The notes: generated by a model not told the origin, from the letters alone. Numbered from the stretch's first letter, positions 52,816 through 62,379 are shown. The stretch: DNA of 64,000 nucleotides from JBIKWM01 sp044356305 (GCA_044356305.1 JBIKWM010000017.1:4898-68897), one strand, 5' to 3'. Numbers and translations: made by a program.

Positions 52816-54492
52816 TCACACCACCAGCTTCCTATACCTCACCCTTTTTGGGCCATCGGTGCCGAGGCGTTTCTTGCGGTTCTCCTCGTAGTCGCTGTAG
52901 CTGCCCTCGAACCAGTACACCTGCGAGTCGCCCTCGAAAGCGAGGATGTGCGTGCAGATGCGGTCGAGGAACCAGCGGTCGTGGCTGATGATGACGGCAC
53001 AGCCTGCGAAGTCCTCCAAGGCCTCTTCCAAGGCGCGGAGGGTGTTCACGTCAATGTCGTTGGTGGGCTCATCAAGCAGCAGAACGTTGGCCTCCTGCTT
53101 CAGGGTCATGGCCAGGTGCAGGCGGTTGCGCTCGCCACCTGATAGGGTGCTCACCTTCTTGCCCTGGTCGCTGCCGCCAAAATTGAAGCGGCTCACATAG
53201 GCGCGCGAGTTCAGCTTGCGGCCCCCGAGCTCGATGTCCTCGCTGCCGCCCGATATGGTCTCCCATACGGTCTTGTTAGGGTCGATGTCCTGGTGCTGTT
53301 GGTCCACGTAGGCCACCTTCACCGTACCGCCCACTTTGAAGGTGCCGCTGTTGGGCTGCTCGAGGCCCATGATCATGCGGAACAGGGTGGTCTTACCGGC
53401 ACCGTTGGGCCCAATGATGCCCACTATGCCCGCAGGCGGCAGGCGGAAGTTGAGGTGGTCATAGAGCAGGCGGTCGCCATAGCCCTTGGCCACATCGATG
53501 GCCTCTATCACCTCGTTGCCCAGACGCGGGCCATTGGGGATGAAGATCTCGAGTTTCTCCTCTTTCTCCTTCACATCCTCGCTCTGCATCTTCTCGTATG
53601 CGCTCAGGCGGGCCTTGCCCTTGGCCTGGCGGGCCTTGGGGGCCATGCGCACCCATTCAAGCTCGCGTTCGAGGGTCTTTCTGCGCTTGCTGGCGGTCTT
53701 TTCCTCCTGCGCCATGCGCTTGGTCTTCTGGTCGAGCCAGCTGGAGTAGTTGCCTTTCCAGGGGATGCCCTCGCCACGGTCCAGTTCCAGGATCCAACCG
53801 GCCACGTTGTCAAGGAAATACCTATCGTGCGTGATGGCTATCACGGTGCCCTTGTACTGCTGCAGGTGCTGCTCAAGCCAGTCAATGCTCTCGGCATCGA
53901 GGTGGTTGGTGGGTTCGTCCAATAGCAGTACGGCCGGTTCCTGCTGCAACAGGCGGCACAGGGCCACCCTACGCTTCTCGCCCCCGCTCAAGGTGCCCAC
54001 CAGTTGGTCATCGGGCGGGCAGCGCAGGGCGTCCATGGCCATCTCGAGGCGGTGGTCCAGGTTCCAGCCATCGTGCTGGTCTATGAGGTCGCTCAGCTCG
54101 GCCTGACGCTCAATGAGCTTGGTCATCTCGTCATCGGTCATGGGCTCAGCGAAGCGGTTGTTCACCTCCTCGTATTCCTTCATGATGTCGGCTATCTCCT
54201 TCACGCCCTCCAGCACGGTCTCTTTCACCGTCTTGTTGGGGTCGAGCTGGGGTTCCTGCTCCAGATAGCCCACCGAGAAGCCGGGCGACTGCACCACCTC
54301 GCCCTGATAGTTCTTCTCAATGCCGGCAATGATGCGCAGCAGGGTCGATTTGCCCGACCCGTTTAGACCGATGATGCCGATCTTAGCTCCGTAGTAGAAG
54401 CTGAGGTAGATGTCCTTAAGTATCTGTTTCTGCGGTGGGTAGGTCTTGCTGACCTTGACCATGGAGAAGATGACCTTCTTATCGTCTGACAT
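52816..54492 (-). CDS. ettA: energy-dependent translational throttle protein (ABC-F)
   Basis: A 558-residue ABC-F ATPase that binds the ribosomal E site and gates the first elongation step according to ADP/ATP. N-terminal SMVKVSKTYPPQKQILKDI is distinctive for EttA. Both cassettes are intact: GLNGSGKST / LSGGEKRRVAL / VLLLDEPTNHLD and GPNGAGKTT / LSGGERNRLHL / VLLLDEPTNDID. The linker arm and length match EttA rather than Uup. Monocistronic; upstream lies a divergent toxin-antitoxin pair. Confidence 0.96.
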   Translation of the reverse strand: MSDDKKVIFSMVKVSKTYPPQKQILKDIYLSFYYGAKIGIIGLNGSGKSTLLRIIAGIEKNYQGEVVQSPGFSVGYLEQEPQLDPNKTVKETVLEGVKEIADIMKEYEEVNNRFAEPMTDDEMTKLIERQAELSDLIDQHDGWNLDHRLEMAMDALRCPPDDQLVGTLSGGEKRRVALCRLLQQEPAVLLLDEPTNHLDAESIDWLEQHLQQYKGTVIAITHDRYFLDNVAGWILELDRGEGIPWKGNYSSWLDQKTKRMAQEEKTASKRRKTLERELEWVRMAPKARQAKGKARLSAYEKMQSEDVKEKEEKLEIFIPNGPRLGNEVIEAIDVAKGYGDRLLYDHLNFRLPPAGIVGIIGPNGAGKTTLFRMIMGLEQPNSGTFKVGGTVKVAYVDQQHQDIDPNKTVWETISGGSEDIELGGRKLNSRAYVSRFNFGGSDQGKKVSTLSGGERNRLHLAMTLKQEANVLLLDEPTNDIDVNTLRALEEALEDFAGCAVIISHDRWFLDRICTHILAFEGDSQVYWFEGSYSDYEENRKKRLGTDGPKRVRYRKLVV

Positions 54493-54593
54493 GCTGTTGC
54501 GGTTTTTTACGGGGGTGCAAAGATGGAGCAGGGAAGTGGGCCGATCTGCCTAAAGCGCACCGATGTTACCTTTGACCGACAACAACCTCTGCC

Positions 54594-54800
54594 ATGCTTA
54601 TTGAACGCACAGGGAGTGATCGGCTCACCATCACAGTCTCAACGGCCATTGATAGTCGAAGGCTCCAAGGTCTGATTGACCATGTACGATATCTCGAGGC
54701 CACCGCGGGCAGCAAGGCCAAGCAGGCTGATATTGACAAATTGGCCGATGAGGTGAATGAGGACTGGTGGAATGCCAACAAGGACCGGTTCGCCAAGTGA
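54594..54800 (+). CDS. putative antitoxin of PIN toxin pair
   Basis: A 68-residue small protein, N-terminal beta-rich (DRLTITVSTAIDSRRLQGL) then helical and acidic at the C-terminus (DKLADEVNEDWWNANKDRF), the usual layout of VapB-like antitoxins. Its stop overlaps the next gene's GTG start by 4 bp. I cannot name the antitoxin family. The function is inferred mainly from size and coupling to a PIN gene. Confidence 0.72.
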   Translation: MLIERTGSDRLTITVSTAIDSRRLQGLIDHVRYLEATAGSKAKQADIDKLADEVNEDWWNANKDRFAK

Positions 54801-55249
54801 GGATTGTAGTAGATGCCAATGTGGTCTTTTCCGGGATACTGAATTCCAACGGAAAGATCGGGGACCTGCTGATCAACTCTGACAGGTGTTTTGATTTCAT
54901 AGCCCCGGAGTTTCTCCGGACCGAGATATTCAGGCATCACGACCGCCTGTGCAAGATATCGAAACTCACATCGGAACAGGTCCGGGAAGCTGAATATCAC
55001 ATTTACAGAGACATTACCTTCATCTCAGAAGAACAGATCCGCCCCTCAGCGTGGTCAGCGGCTATCAGACTGGTGCAGGACGTTGACCCAAAAGATGCTC
55101 ACTACGTGGCTTACTCCCGGCATTTCAGATGTAAGATCTGGAGTGGCGATAAGGAGCTGATCAAGGGTCTGGCACAAAAGGGATTTACCCAGTTCATTTC
55201 AACGGACGAATTATTGAGTATCCGCAATGCGTCTGAGCGGAGAGGATGA
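54797..55249 (+). CDS. PIN-domain ribonuclease toxin
   Basis: A 150-residue PIN nuclease. I chose GTG 54797, giving RIVVDANVVFSGIL at the very N-terminus where PIN domains begin; an upstream ATG in frame would add ten residues overlapping the antitoxin. Acidic catalytic residues are in place: Asp6 (VVDAN), Glu in FLRTEIF, Asp pair in DVDPKDAHYVA and Asp in IWSGDKEL. PIN toxins of VapC or PRORP-like groups cleave tRNA, rRNA or mRNA. Pairing with the small gene upstream makes a type II toxin-antitoxin module. Confidence 0.85.
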   Translation: MRIVVDANVVFSGILNSNGKIGDLLINSDRCFDFIAPEFLRTEIFRHHDRLCKISKLTSEQVREAEYHIYRDITFISEEQIRPSAWSAAIRLVQDVDPKDAHYVAYSRHFRCKIWSGDKELIKGLAQKGFTQFISTDELLSIRNASERRG

Positions 55250-55313
55250 AGGGTCTACGGACTCGATTGATCTTATCCGATACACTAAGTCCTGAATAAT
55301 TATCTGTTGCCCC

Positions 55314-55346
55314 AAAAAACAGGGCAGGCGCCCGAAGGCGCCTGCC
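55314..55346 (-). terminator. intrinsic terminator of the T9SS gene at 55403
   Basis: Perfect 10-bp stem GGCAGGCGCC/GGCGCCTGCC with a CGAA loop. On the minus strand it is followed by CTGTTTTTT. It lies 57 bp past the stop. Confidence 0.92.
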
Positions 55347-55402
55347 GGAACCCGACATAGCGGGCGAACGGGGATTGGAACCGCTGCTGCCGGAAACCTC
55401 TG

Positions 55403-56848
55403 TCAGTGGGCCACCATGAGGCGGTGCACGTACGACTCTCCGCTCTCGGCCACCACGGCCACCATGTACAGGCCGGGTGTGAGGGCCGAGGTCTCGAGGT
55501 CAACGGTGTACGACTCATCGGCCACAGCGCTCAGGTTGCGGGTAAGCGAGCTCACGGTGCGTCCCGATGCGTCCATCACCTGTACCGTCACACGGGTATC
55601 GGTGCCGAAGTTGTAGGCCACGGTCACGTTACCGTTGGCAGGGTTGGGATACACCGTGTTAACGCCCTCGATGGCATCGGTCAGTTCCTCATCTTCCATG
55701 CCCATGCGGAACGAACCGCACTGGCCCAGTACCCAGCCATTGTTGAGCTTGTTGGCAACCTGGTTGTTGTTGACACAAGACGAAACGTTGTTCTTGCACA
55801 TCCACACCTTGTTGTTGCCGCAGCTGATGTTGCGCACGGTCACCACGGCCTGGTCGCTTGAGGCACAGCCTTTCGAGTCGGTCACATTCAGGGTGTAGGT
55901 GGTGGTGGCATTGGGGCATACCGAGGCCGAAGCGGTGCTTGCCCCCGAGCTCCATGCGTAGGTGTAAGGGGCGGTGCCACCGGTGGCCGATCCGCTCAGG
56001 CTCACACAGCTGGGGCCGTAGGTGGTGTACTTGATCTTGTCTGTACCGGCATTGGCCACAGGCGAGGCCGAGCGGGTGATGTACACCTCGTCCCGTGCCA
56101 CGCTGCCCGTTGCATCGGTCACTGTGACATAGTACCGCATGTTCTGGGTTGGGCACACGCTGAGCGAGGCTGCGGTGCTGATGACACCGACATTCGAGCT
56201 GCTGCTCCACTCGTAGGTGTACGGAGGGGTGCCACCGCTGATGGTTGGCGTGATGGTGGTGCAGCTCTGCCCGTTCACGATGCACACGTTGCGGTCGTTG
56301 CCGAGGCTGACGCTCATGTTGTTGAAGTTGGTCGTCAGGTGCGAATAGCCGTTGCATCCATATGGTGCCACACCTACGCCCGCTCCCTCGGCCCCCATCA
56401 GCTCAAGGGCGGCAGGGGCACCGTTCAGTGTGATGTCGAATGTGACGCACACCTGCCCAAGCCCGCTGCACAGGCCGCCACCGTAGCAGGCCCACCAGCC
56501 CGCATTGAAATCACTGCCGTTGTTGTAGTCGTAGTCGTACACGAGGTAATCGGCCCCGTACGATACGGCATCACCGATATAGTTGGCCCCCGTGAGCGGG
56601 CTCTGCAGATTGGCAGGGTAATTCACAAACTGCGCACCTCCGTAGGCTCTGATGGCCCATGTGTAGGTATTCTGATTGAACCCGTTGCTGCCGCTGCCCA
56701 CACAGAACGTGACATTGTAGCGGTGCAGTCCGCCACCCAGGTCGGTGTGCGAGTTGACGGTGAAACTGCTGGTGCCGCAGGCGGCCTCAGCGGCCAGCGG
56801 TGCCACGGCTATGGCCGAGGCCATCAGGAGGTTGTAGATCTTTTTCAT
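55403..56848 (-). CDS. secreted Ig/PKD-like repeat protein with T9SS sorting domain
   Basis: A 481-residue exported protein. Start 56848 gives signal peptide MKKIYNLLMASAIAVAPLAAEA; the longer open frame crosses into the intergenic region without purpose. After a Cys-containing N-terminal domain come two SprB/PKD-like repeats (GGTPPYTYEWSSSS, GGTAPYTYAWSSGA, each followed by TYYV/TYTLxVTDxxG). The end has VYPNPANGNVTV, MDASGRTVSS and LTPGLYMVAVVAESG, a T9SS type A domain. SprB-like repeats occur in gliding adhesins. Followed by a strong terminator. Confidence 0.9.
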   Translation of the reverse strand: MKKIYNLLMASAIAVAPLAAEAACGTSSFTVNSHTDLGGGLHRYNVTFCVGSGSNGFNQNTYTWAIRAYGGAQFVNYPANLQSPLTGANYIGDAVSYGADYLVYDYDYNNGSDFNAGWWACYGGGLCSGLGQVCVTFDITLNGAPAALELMGAEGAGVGVAPYGCNGYSHLTTNFNNMSVSLGNDRNVCIVNGQSCTTITPTISGGTPPYTYEWSSSSNVGVISTAASLSVCPTQNMRYYVTVTDATGSVARDEVYITRSASPVANAGTDKIKYTTYGPSCVSLSGSATGGTAPYTYAWSSGASTASASVCPNATTTYTLNVTDSKGCASSDQAVVTVRNISCGNNKVWMCKNNVSSCVNNNQVANKLNNGWVLGQCGSFRMGMEDEELTDAIEGVNTVYPNPANGNVTVAYNFGTDTRVTVQVMDASGRTVSSLTRNLSAVADESYTVDLETSALTPGLYMVAVVAESGESYVHRLMVAH

Positions 56849-57017
56849 GGTAAAGGAAGTTTGGTTGATTGAGTTGAGTGATGCGCCAATCGGCACTGCA
56901 AACCTCCGCTGCCGTTGCCGGCCATTTTTTAAGGATGGACGGTCGTATGGGGCAGTTGTAACAAGTGTCAGCCGCTGAAGCACAATCGTGCGAACGACAT
57001 ACGGCCGCTCGGCCCCC

Positions 57018-59351
57018 TCAGCGTTCCACGCGCACAGAAAGACCGAGCGAATTGCCCTCTTCGTCCACCACCGTGAAGGTGTGAGGCCCGGCAGCTGGGG
57101 CCATCTCCATCTTGTGCGGCCCGGTGGTGCGGCCCAGGTAGGTGCCGTCCATGTGCCAGTACACGGTGGCAGCGGGGCGGGCATGGGCCAGCTCGAACAC
57201 CACCTTGCCGCGGGTCCCGTCCATTTCGCGGGGAATGATGACCGAGGTGGCCGCCCTCGGATAGATCCATTCCATCACCGCGTTCTTCTCCGAATTCCCG
57301 CACCCGGGTGCCCAATGCGGCAAGGGCCCGTAGTCGGGGTGATGCCTGCGGTAGTACCATTCCTGTAGCGGTGGCAGTACAAACCATGGCCTTGCTGTGA
57401 GCAGGTGCGGCTCCATGCATTCGGAGGTGGCCCGTTGGCCTGCCCTGTCGGTAAAGACCTGCAGATGATATCGGCAGTTGGCGGTCCTGATGGCGCTCTT
57501 ATGGCACAGCACGGTATCTGCCTTGGGGCAATAGGGCCCGGCCTTCATACCGCTCTGGCGGCACGCCACCATGGATTGCAGCGCATCGTTGGGCCTGCTG
57601 AACCATGCACCACCACCGGTGTGATTTATCAGGTCGAACATGAGCGGGGCGGCAGCGGTGATGCCGGTTATGCCCGGTCGGCCCTCGCCATCAGCATTGC
57701 CCACCCATACCCCGATGGTGAACTCAGGGGTCACACCCACGGCCCATGCATCGCGCAGCCCGAAACTGGTACCCGTTTTCCACGCCACCCTGCGCCCCGA
57801 ACTGAATATCTGCCATTCGCCCTCGCTCACGGGGCGGTTGAGGCCCGTCAGCGCCTCCAAGGTGAGCCATGCGGCCCCGCGTTCAATAGCAGGTTGTACC
57901 GCATCTGACCTGTCGGGCACATAGCGCTGTACAGACCGGACGGTATCGTCCATGAGCACTTCGCCCAATTGGGCATAGGCCCTGGTGATGTCCCAAAGCG
58001 TCACCTCGGCCCCTCCGAGTATGAGCGACAGGCCATAATGTGCCGGTGGACGCGATATGGTAGTGAGTCCGTGCGCCTTCAATCTCCTATGGAACTCATC
58101 AATGCCCACATCGCGGAGCAGGAACACATACGGGATGTTGAGCGAACGCATCAGGGCCTCATCGGCCGGAACGGCCCCATCAAACACTGGAAAGAAGTTG
58201 CGTGGCGAATAGCCTGAGAAATCGGAGGGGATGTCGGGCAACAGGGTGGAGGGCATCAATCGGCCCGCTTGCTGGGCGGCCGCATAGAGCAACGGTTTGA
58301 GAATGCTGCCCGAACTGCGTGGCGATGCGATGATGTCCACATCGGCCCCGTCAGCATGGCCGTTGACATTGCCCACGTAGGCCAGCACTTTTCCGGTACG
58401 GGTGTCAGTGATCAGCGCAGCGGCATTGTGCACCTCGTTGCGGGCAAGCCACACATGGTGCCGCTGCACCGTGGCAGCGGCCCGGGCCTGCAGCACAGGG
58501 TCGATGGTGGTGAGCACCTGCTGTCCCGCATGCCCGTCAGCCTCGGCCCGCAGCAGGAGGTGGGGCGCAAGGTCGGGTTGTGGCAGGGGCCGCCCGGGTA
58601 TGGGCTCCATCAGGGCCAGGTCATATTTTTCGGGGGTGATGGTGCCGCGTTGCATCAGCCGTTTCAGCAGCCGGTTGCGCTTGGCCAGCAGGGCATTGCG
58701 GTTGCGCCCCGGGTGTATGAGCGCTGGGGCATTGGGCAGTACGGCCAGCGTGGCGCACTCGGCCCAGCTGAGCTGGTGCGAGGGCCGGCCATAATAGCGC
58801 CACGCGGCAGCCTCGAGGCCCACCACGTTGCCTCCCATCGGGGCATGGGCGGCATACATGCCCAGGATGGTGTCCTTGTCATAGCTGACCTCAATCCGCA
58901 CGGCCATGAGGGTCTCGCTCAGTTTCTGCCATAGGGTGCGGGGCGGATTGCCCCTGCTGAGCCTGACCACCTGCATGGTGAGCGTGCTGCCCCCAAGGGT
59001 GCGGCCACCGGGCCTGAGATTGGACCAGAGCGCGCGGGCAAACGACACCGGATTGAAACCGGGGTGGTGGCGGAACCAACGGTCCTCAAACTCCAGGATG
59101 CACGCCTCGAATCGGGCCGGAACGGAATCGGACGGGGCGAAGCGCCACTGGCCATCGGCCGCCACACGGGCCGACAGCAGGCTACCATCGCGGGCAAGCA
59201 GCACGGTGCTGGTGGGCGCGTTGAAGAGCCGGGCGGGCAACAGGACCCAGAATCCGATCAGAATGAAAAGAAAGATAGTGGCCCATACCCAGCGCCAACC
59301 CAACGGGCGCAGCCGTGCACTGATCCGGATGAACAGGTCAGACATGACCAC
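57018..59351 (-). CDS. pbpC: penicillin-binding protein 1C
   Basis: A 777-residue bifunctional murein synthase. A transmembrane anchor (~residues 19-42) is followed by the GT51 transglycosylase (EDRWFRHHPG, GGSTLTMQVVRL), the transpeptidase with SGSILKP (SxxK) and KTGTSFGLRDAW (KTG box), and a C-terminal beta domain of the PBP1C type ending SLGLSVRVER. It synthesises or repairs peptidoglycan in the periplasm. PBP1C genes are often next to alpha-2-macroglobulin genes; that partner is not in this window. The gene at 59361 lies 10 bp upstream on the same strand. Confidence 0.96.
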   Translation of the reverse strand: MVMSDLFIRISARLRPLGWRWVWATIFLFILIGFWVLLPARLFNAPTSTVLLARDGSLLSARVAADGQWRFAPSDSVPARFEACILEFEDRWFRHHPGFNPVSFARALWSNLRPGGRTLGGSTLTMQVVRLSRGNPPRTLWQKLSETLMAVRIEVSYDKDTILGMYAAHAPMGGNVVGLEAAAWRYYGRPSHQLSWAECATLAVLPNAPALIHPGRNRNALLAKRNRLLKRLMQRGTITPEKYDLALMEPIPGRPLPQPDLAPHLLLRAEADGHAGQQVLTTIDPVLQARAAATVQRHHVWLARNEVHNAAALITDTRTGKVLAYVGNVNGHADGADVDIIASPRSSGSILKPLLYAAAQQAGRLMPSTLLPDIPSDFSGYSPRNFFPVFDGAVPADEALMRSLNIPYVFLLRDVGIDEFHRRLKAHGLTTISRPPAHYGLSLILGGAEVTLWDITRAYAQLGEVLMDDTVRSVQRYVPDRSDAVQPAIERGAAWLTLEALTGLNRPVSEGEWQIFSSGRRVAWKTGTSFGLRDAWAVGVTPEFTIGVWVGNADGEGRPGITGITAAAPLMFDLINHTGGGAWFSRPNDALQSMVACRQSGMKAGPYCPKADTVLCHKSAIRTANCRYHLQVFTDRAGQRATSECMEPHLLTARPWFVLPPLQEWYYRRHHPDYGPLPHWAPGCGNSEKNAVMEWIYPRAATSVIIPREMDGTRGKVVFELAHARPAATVYWHMDGTYLGRTTGPHKMEMAPAAGPHTFTVVDEEGNSLGLSVRVER

Positions 59352-59360
59352 CCGAGGGCA

Positions 59361-59771
59361 TCAGCCGTTCTTGTTGAACATGTGAGGGTCCTTGTTATCG
59401 TCCTCAATGCCGGTCTTCACAATCTCTATCCTGCGGGCCACCATGGCCAGCTCGCGGTGACCATGGGCCATGAGCCACGCAAAGGCATCGTCCTCGCCAT
59501 CGCCACACAGGGCCACCTTGGCCAATGGGCCATAGCCGTGGTCCTCGAGCCAGCGCACTGCACGCAGGTCGCCCTCGGCCCCTCGCACCACGGCCATGAG
59601 GTGGGGGTGTCCGTTCTTCATCAGCCATTCTCTGGCCTTGTCCTGATTGTAGAGGGCAAACACGAACAGACCCAGCTCGGGGTAGCCGTTGCGCATCAGC
59701 CAATCGCGTATCAGGGCGTTGCCTCCTATGGCCTCGGCCCATGCAATAAGGATCTTGGTGGGATAATGCAT
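59361..59771 (-). CDS. protein of 25-residue WLxxxG tandem repeats
   Basis: A 136-residue cytoplasmic-looking protein. After ~28 residues, it is four tandem repeats starting with Trp: WLMRNGYPELGLFVFALYN, WLMKNGHPHLMAVVRGAEG, WLEDHGYGPLAKVALCGDG and WLMAHGHRELAMVARRIEI; the first three have exactly 25 residues from Trp to Trp. Pattern WLxxxGxxxLAxVxxxxxGDxxA suggests a helix-turn-helix repeat akin to ankyrin or HEAT-like folds, probably protein-binding. I do not recognise a named family. It ends 10 bp before pbpC, so it may be co-transcribed with it. Confidence 0.8.
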   Translation of the reverse strand: MHYPTKILIAWAEAIGGNALIRDWLMRNGYPELGLFVFALYNQDKAREWLMKNGHPHLMAVVRGAEGDLRAVRWLEDHGYGPLAKVALCGDGEDDAFAWLMAHGHRELAMVARRIEIVKTGIEDDNKDPHMFNKNG

Positions 59772-59919
59772 CTATGCAAAGATGGGGGTGGGGCAGGGCA
59801 GGGGCGATCTGTTGCCAGGCAGAATGAAGATTTCAATATCCGATAATAGGTGAATCACAAAATCTGTGAGCACCGCTCTGCATCAGAACAAATGAACTGC
59901 CCTGATCCTTTAACCGCGG

Positions 59920-60561
59920 ATGAAGAGAATGATAGCCCCTATATGGTTGAGCGTAGCCGTTACATTTGGGTCGTGCGCGGCACCGGTAGCGGAAAGGCCC
60001 ACTGAGACAAACACCACAGAAATGGAGACAAAGACAGACACAGCGACTTTCGGTGCCGGATGTTTCTGGTGCGTAGAGGCAGCCTTTGAGAGCCTAAAGG
60101 GAGTGAAGGGGGCCACTTCGGGCTACAGCGGTGGCACCATAAAGAATCCGGGATATAAGGAAGTGTGCAGCGGCCGCACGGGCCATGCCGAGGTGGTGCA
60201 GGTGGTGTACGACCCGGCCGTGATCAGTTTCAAGGACCTGCTGGAGGCGTTCTTCACGGTGCACGACCCCACCCAATTGAACAGGCAGGGCCACGATATT
60301 GGCACACAGTACCGCAGTGCGGTGTTCTACCATAACGATGAGCAGCGCGACCTCGCCACCAGGGCCATTGCCGAACTCAATGCGGCACGGGCATTCCCCG
60401 ACCCGGTGGTGACCGAGGTGACGGCCTTCTCGACCTTCTACCCGGCCGAGGAATACCACCAGCAATATTTCGACAACAACCCCGACCAGCCCTATTGCGC
60501 CATGGTGGTGCAGCCCAAGCTGGATAAGTTCAAGAAGGTGTTCAAAGAGAAGCTGAGGTAG
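59920..60561 (+). CDS. msrA: peptide methionine sulfoxide reductase A, lipoprotein form
   Basis: A 213-residue MsrA with an N-terminal lipoprotein signal (MKRMIAPIWLSVAVTFGSC, lipobox FGSC) and a ~20-residue Thr/Glu-rich spacer, so it should act in the envelope rather than the cytoplasm. The catalytic GCFWC has nucleophile Cys48, then YSGGTIKNPGYKEVCSGRTGHAE, the family signature. It reduces the S-epimer of methionine sulfoxide in proteins. The start is the first ATG of the leader. Monocistronic; no MsrB domain is fused. Confidence 0.95.
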   Translation: MKRMIAPIWLSVAVTFGSCAAPVAERPTETNTTEMETKTDTATFGAGCFWCVEAAFESLKGVKGATSGYSGGTIKNPGYKEVCSGRTGHAEVVQVVYDPAVISFKDLLEAFFTVHDPTQLNRQGHDIGTQYRSAVFYHNDEQRDLATRAIAELNAARAFPDPVVTEVTAFSTFYPAEEYHQQYFDNNPDQPYCAMVVQPKLDKFKKVFKEKLR

Positions 60562-60849
60562 GCCTTTGCCTCAGTGAATCAGGATCAGGGCTTACTGATT
60601 CCGCGCAATCACACCAGTGCCGGAGATGTGCGCTTTTTATTGCCACAGATTCGCAGATTTCAAGAACTCTTTGGATGTACATCGAGTCTCGTCTCTTCAA
60701 TCAGTGAATCTGCGGCTGAATCTTGTCATCTAGATTGTCTCTATTTATTGGTGATATATAAGTGTGGAATCGACAAGGGCTTTGATAAGACGATATAAGC
60801 CTTTCAGTTCGGGGCTTCTGTTCCAAGGTGAGGTGCCCCACCGTTGGCC
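60562..60849. other. intergenic region, nothing recognised
   Basis: 288 bp between convergent msrA and the small membrane-protein gene. It is AT-rich in the middle (60735-60800) and has no clear gene or terminator hairpin. Confidence 0.4.
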
Positions 60850-61053
60850 TCAGGCCTGACCCTCAGCCGGCTTTTTGCACTGCTCCTCGGGCATGGCCCC
60901 GCAGAAGCTGCACGGTTGACCGTCCTTGTTCAGGAACGGGCTGTTGCTGGCACATGTGCCCGAGAGTTTGCCATCCTTGGTAAGGATGACCTTCACCGCC
61001 AGGCCAGCGAAACCGATGCCCAGCAATACGATTGATGCTATGATCACTTCCAT
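60850..61053 (-). CDS. small Cys-rich membrane protein
   Basis: A 67-residue protein: an N-terminal transmembrane helix (VIIASIVLLGIGFAGLAVKVIL) and a short soluble tail with four Cys in CASNSP, CSFC and EEQCKKP. Similar small 'membrane or secreted' proteins with a CxxC are common in Bacteroidota; their function is unknown to me. The four Cys could bind a metal or form disulfides. It follows purA on the same strand with a 33-bp gap. Confidence 0.85.
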   Translation of the reverse strand: MEVIIASIVLLGIGFAGLAVKVILTKDGKLSGTCASNSPFLNKDGQPCSFCGAMPEEQCKKPAEGQA

Positions 61054-61086
61054 TCGACTTCCCCAACAAGGTCAAACATCCATTGT

Positions 61087-62379
61087 TCAGTAAAGGCCCT
61101 TCACGGCAATGCGCTCGATGGTCTGCGAGCGGTCGGGGCCGATGCTGACCACGGCTATGCGCACCCCCACCTGCTCCTCGATGAAGTTTATGTAGGCCTC
61201 CAGTTCGGTGGGCATGGAGCCATCGCTCTGGGCATTTATCAGGTCGCAGTTCCAGCCTTTCATGGTGGTGTACACGGGCTGGGCCACAAGGGCGGGGTCG
61301 TAGGGCACCTGATCGGTGACCTCGCCATTGACCATGTAGCCGGTGCACACCTTTATCTCGCTGAAGGTGTTGAGCACATCGGTCTTCATCATGTGCAGCT
61401 CGGTTACCCCGTTTATCATGATGGCGTAGCGCAGGGCGGGCAGGTCGAGCCAGCCGCACCTGCGCTTGCGGCCGGTGGTGCTGCCATACTCGTGGCCTAT
61501 GCGGCATATCTCTTCGCCCACCTCATCGTGCAGTTCGGTAGGGAACGGGCCGCTGCCCACGCGGGTGCAATAGGCCTTGAATATGCCTATGACGCGGCCT
61601 ATGCGGTTGGGTGCAATGCCCAGCCCGGTGCAGGCCCCGGCACATATGGTGTTGCTCGATGTGACGAAGGGATAGCTGCCGAAATCGATGTCGAGCAACG
61701 AGCCCTGGGCCCCCTCGGCCAATACCTTTCGGCCACGGGCCAGCTCGCGGTTCATGAAATACTCGCTGTCTATGATGGGCAGTGCGCGCAGGGTGGCGAG
61801 GCTGTCAAACCACTCGGCCTCCTGCTCGGCCGTGGGCCCATCGCCCCCAAACAGCCCTAACAGGTGCAGGTGCTTGGCCTTTAGGGTGTGGTAGCGCTGC
61901 ATGAAGTCGGGCAGCAGTATGTCGCCCACCCGCAGGCCGTTGCGCCCGGTCTTGTCCATGTAGGTGGGCCCTATGCCCTTGAGGGTGCTGCCTATCTTAT
62001 CCTGCCCCTTCTGCCGCTCGGAGGCGGCATCGAGCAGCCTGTGGGTGGGCAGTATGAGGTGCGCCTTGCGCGATATGAGCAGGCGCTGGCCCACCTCGAG
62101 CCCCGCATCGCGCAGGCCGTTTATCTCTTTGCGGAATATGACCGGGTCTATCACCACCCCGTTGCCCACCACATTGATGGCATCGGGCCTGAAAATGCCC
62201 GATGGGATGGTGTGCAGCACGTGCCGTATGCCATCGAACACGAGGGTGTGCCCGGCATTGGGCCCGCCCTGAAAACGGCCCACTATGTCGTACTGCGGGG
62301 CCAGCACGTCCACTATCTTGCCCTTGCCCTCATCGCCCCATTGGAGCCCGAGCAGCACATCTACTTTATTCATCATCAA
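61087..62379 (-). CDS. purA: adenylosuccinate synthetase
   Basis: A 430-residue enzyme making adenylosuccinate from IMP, Asp and GTP, the first committed step to AMP. Landmarks are intact: QWGDEGKGKIVD at ~13-24, GGPNAGHTL (catalytic His), GIGPTYMDK, EGAQGSLLDIDFGSYPFVTSSN and GRKRRCGWLD. Three consecutive Met codons make the exact start uncertain (62379, 62376 or 62373). It is the third gene of the fur-STAS-purA unit. Confidence 0.98.
   Translation of the reverse strand: MMMNKVDVLLGLQWGDEGKGKIVDVLAPQYDIVGRFQGGPNAGHTLVFDGIRHVLHTIPSGIFRPDAINVVGNGVVIDPVIFRKEINGLRDAGLEVGQRLLISRKAHLILPTHRLLDAASERQKGQDKIGSTLKGIGPTYMDKTGRNGLRVGDILLPDFMQRYHTLKAKHLHLLGLFGGDGPTAEQEAEWFDSLATLRALPIIDSEYFMNRELARGRKVLAEGAQGSLLDIDFGSYPFVTSSNTICAGACTGLGIAPNRIGRVIGIFKAYCTRVGSGPFPTELHDEVGEEICRIGHEYGSTTGRKRRCGWLDLPALRYAIMINGVTELHMMKTDVLNTFSEIKVCTGYMVNGEVTDQVPYDPALVAQPVYTTMKGWNCDLINAQSDGSMPTELEAYINFIEEQVGVRIAVVSIGPDRSQTIERIAVKGLY

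Noticed and set aside
55403..57184. Extended start for the T9SS protein at 57184
   Set aside because: The extension overlaps the end of pbpC and lacks a leader, whereas the ATG at 56848 begins a clear signal peptide.
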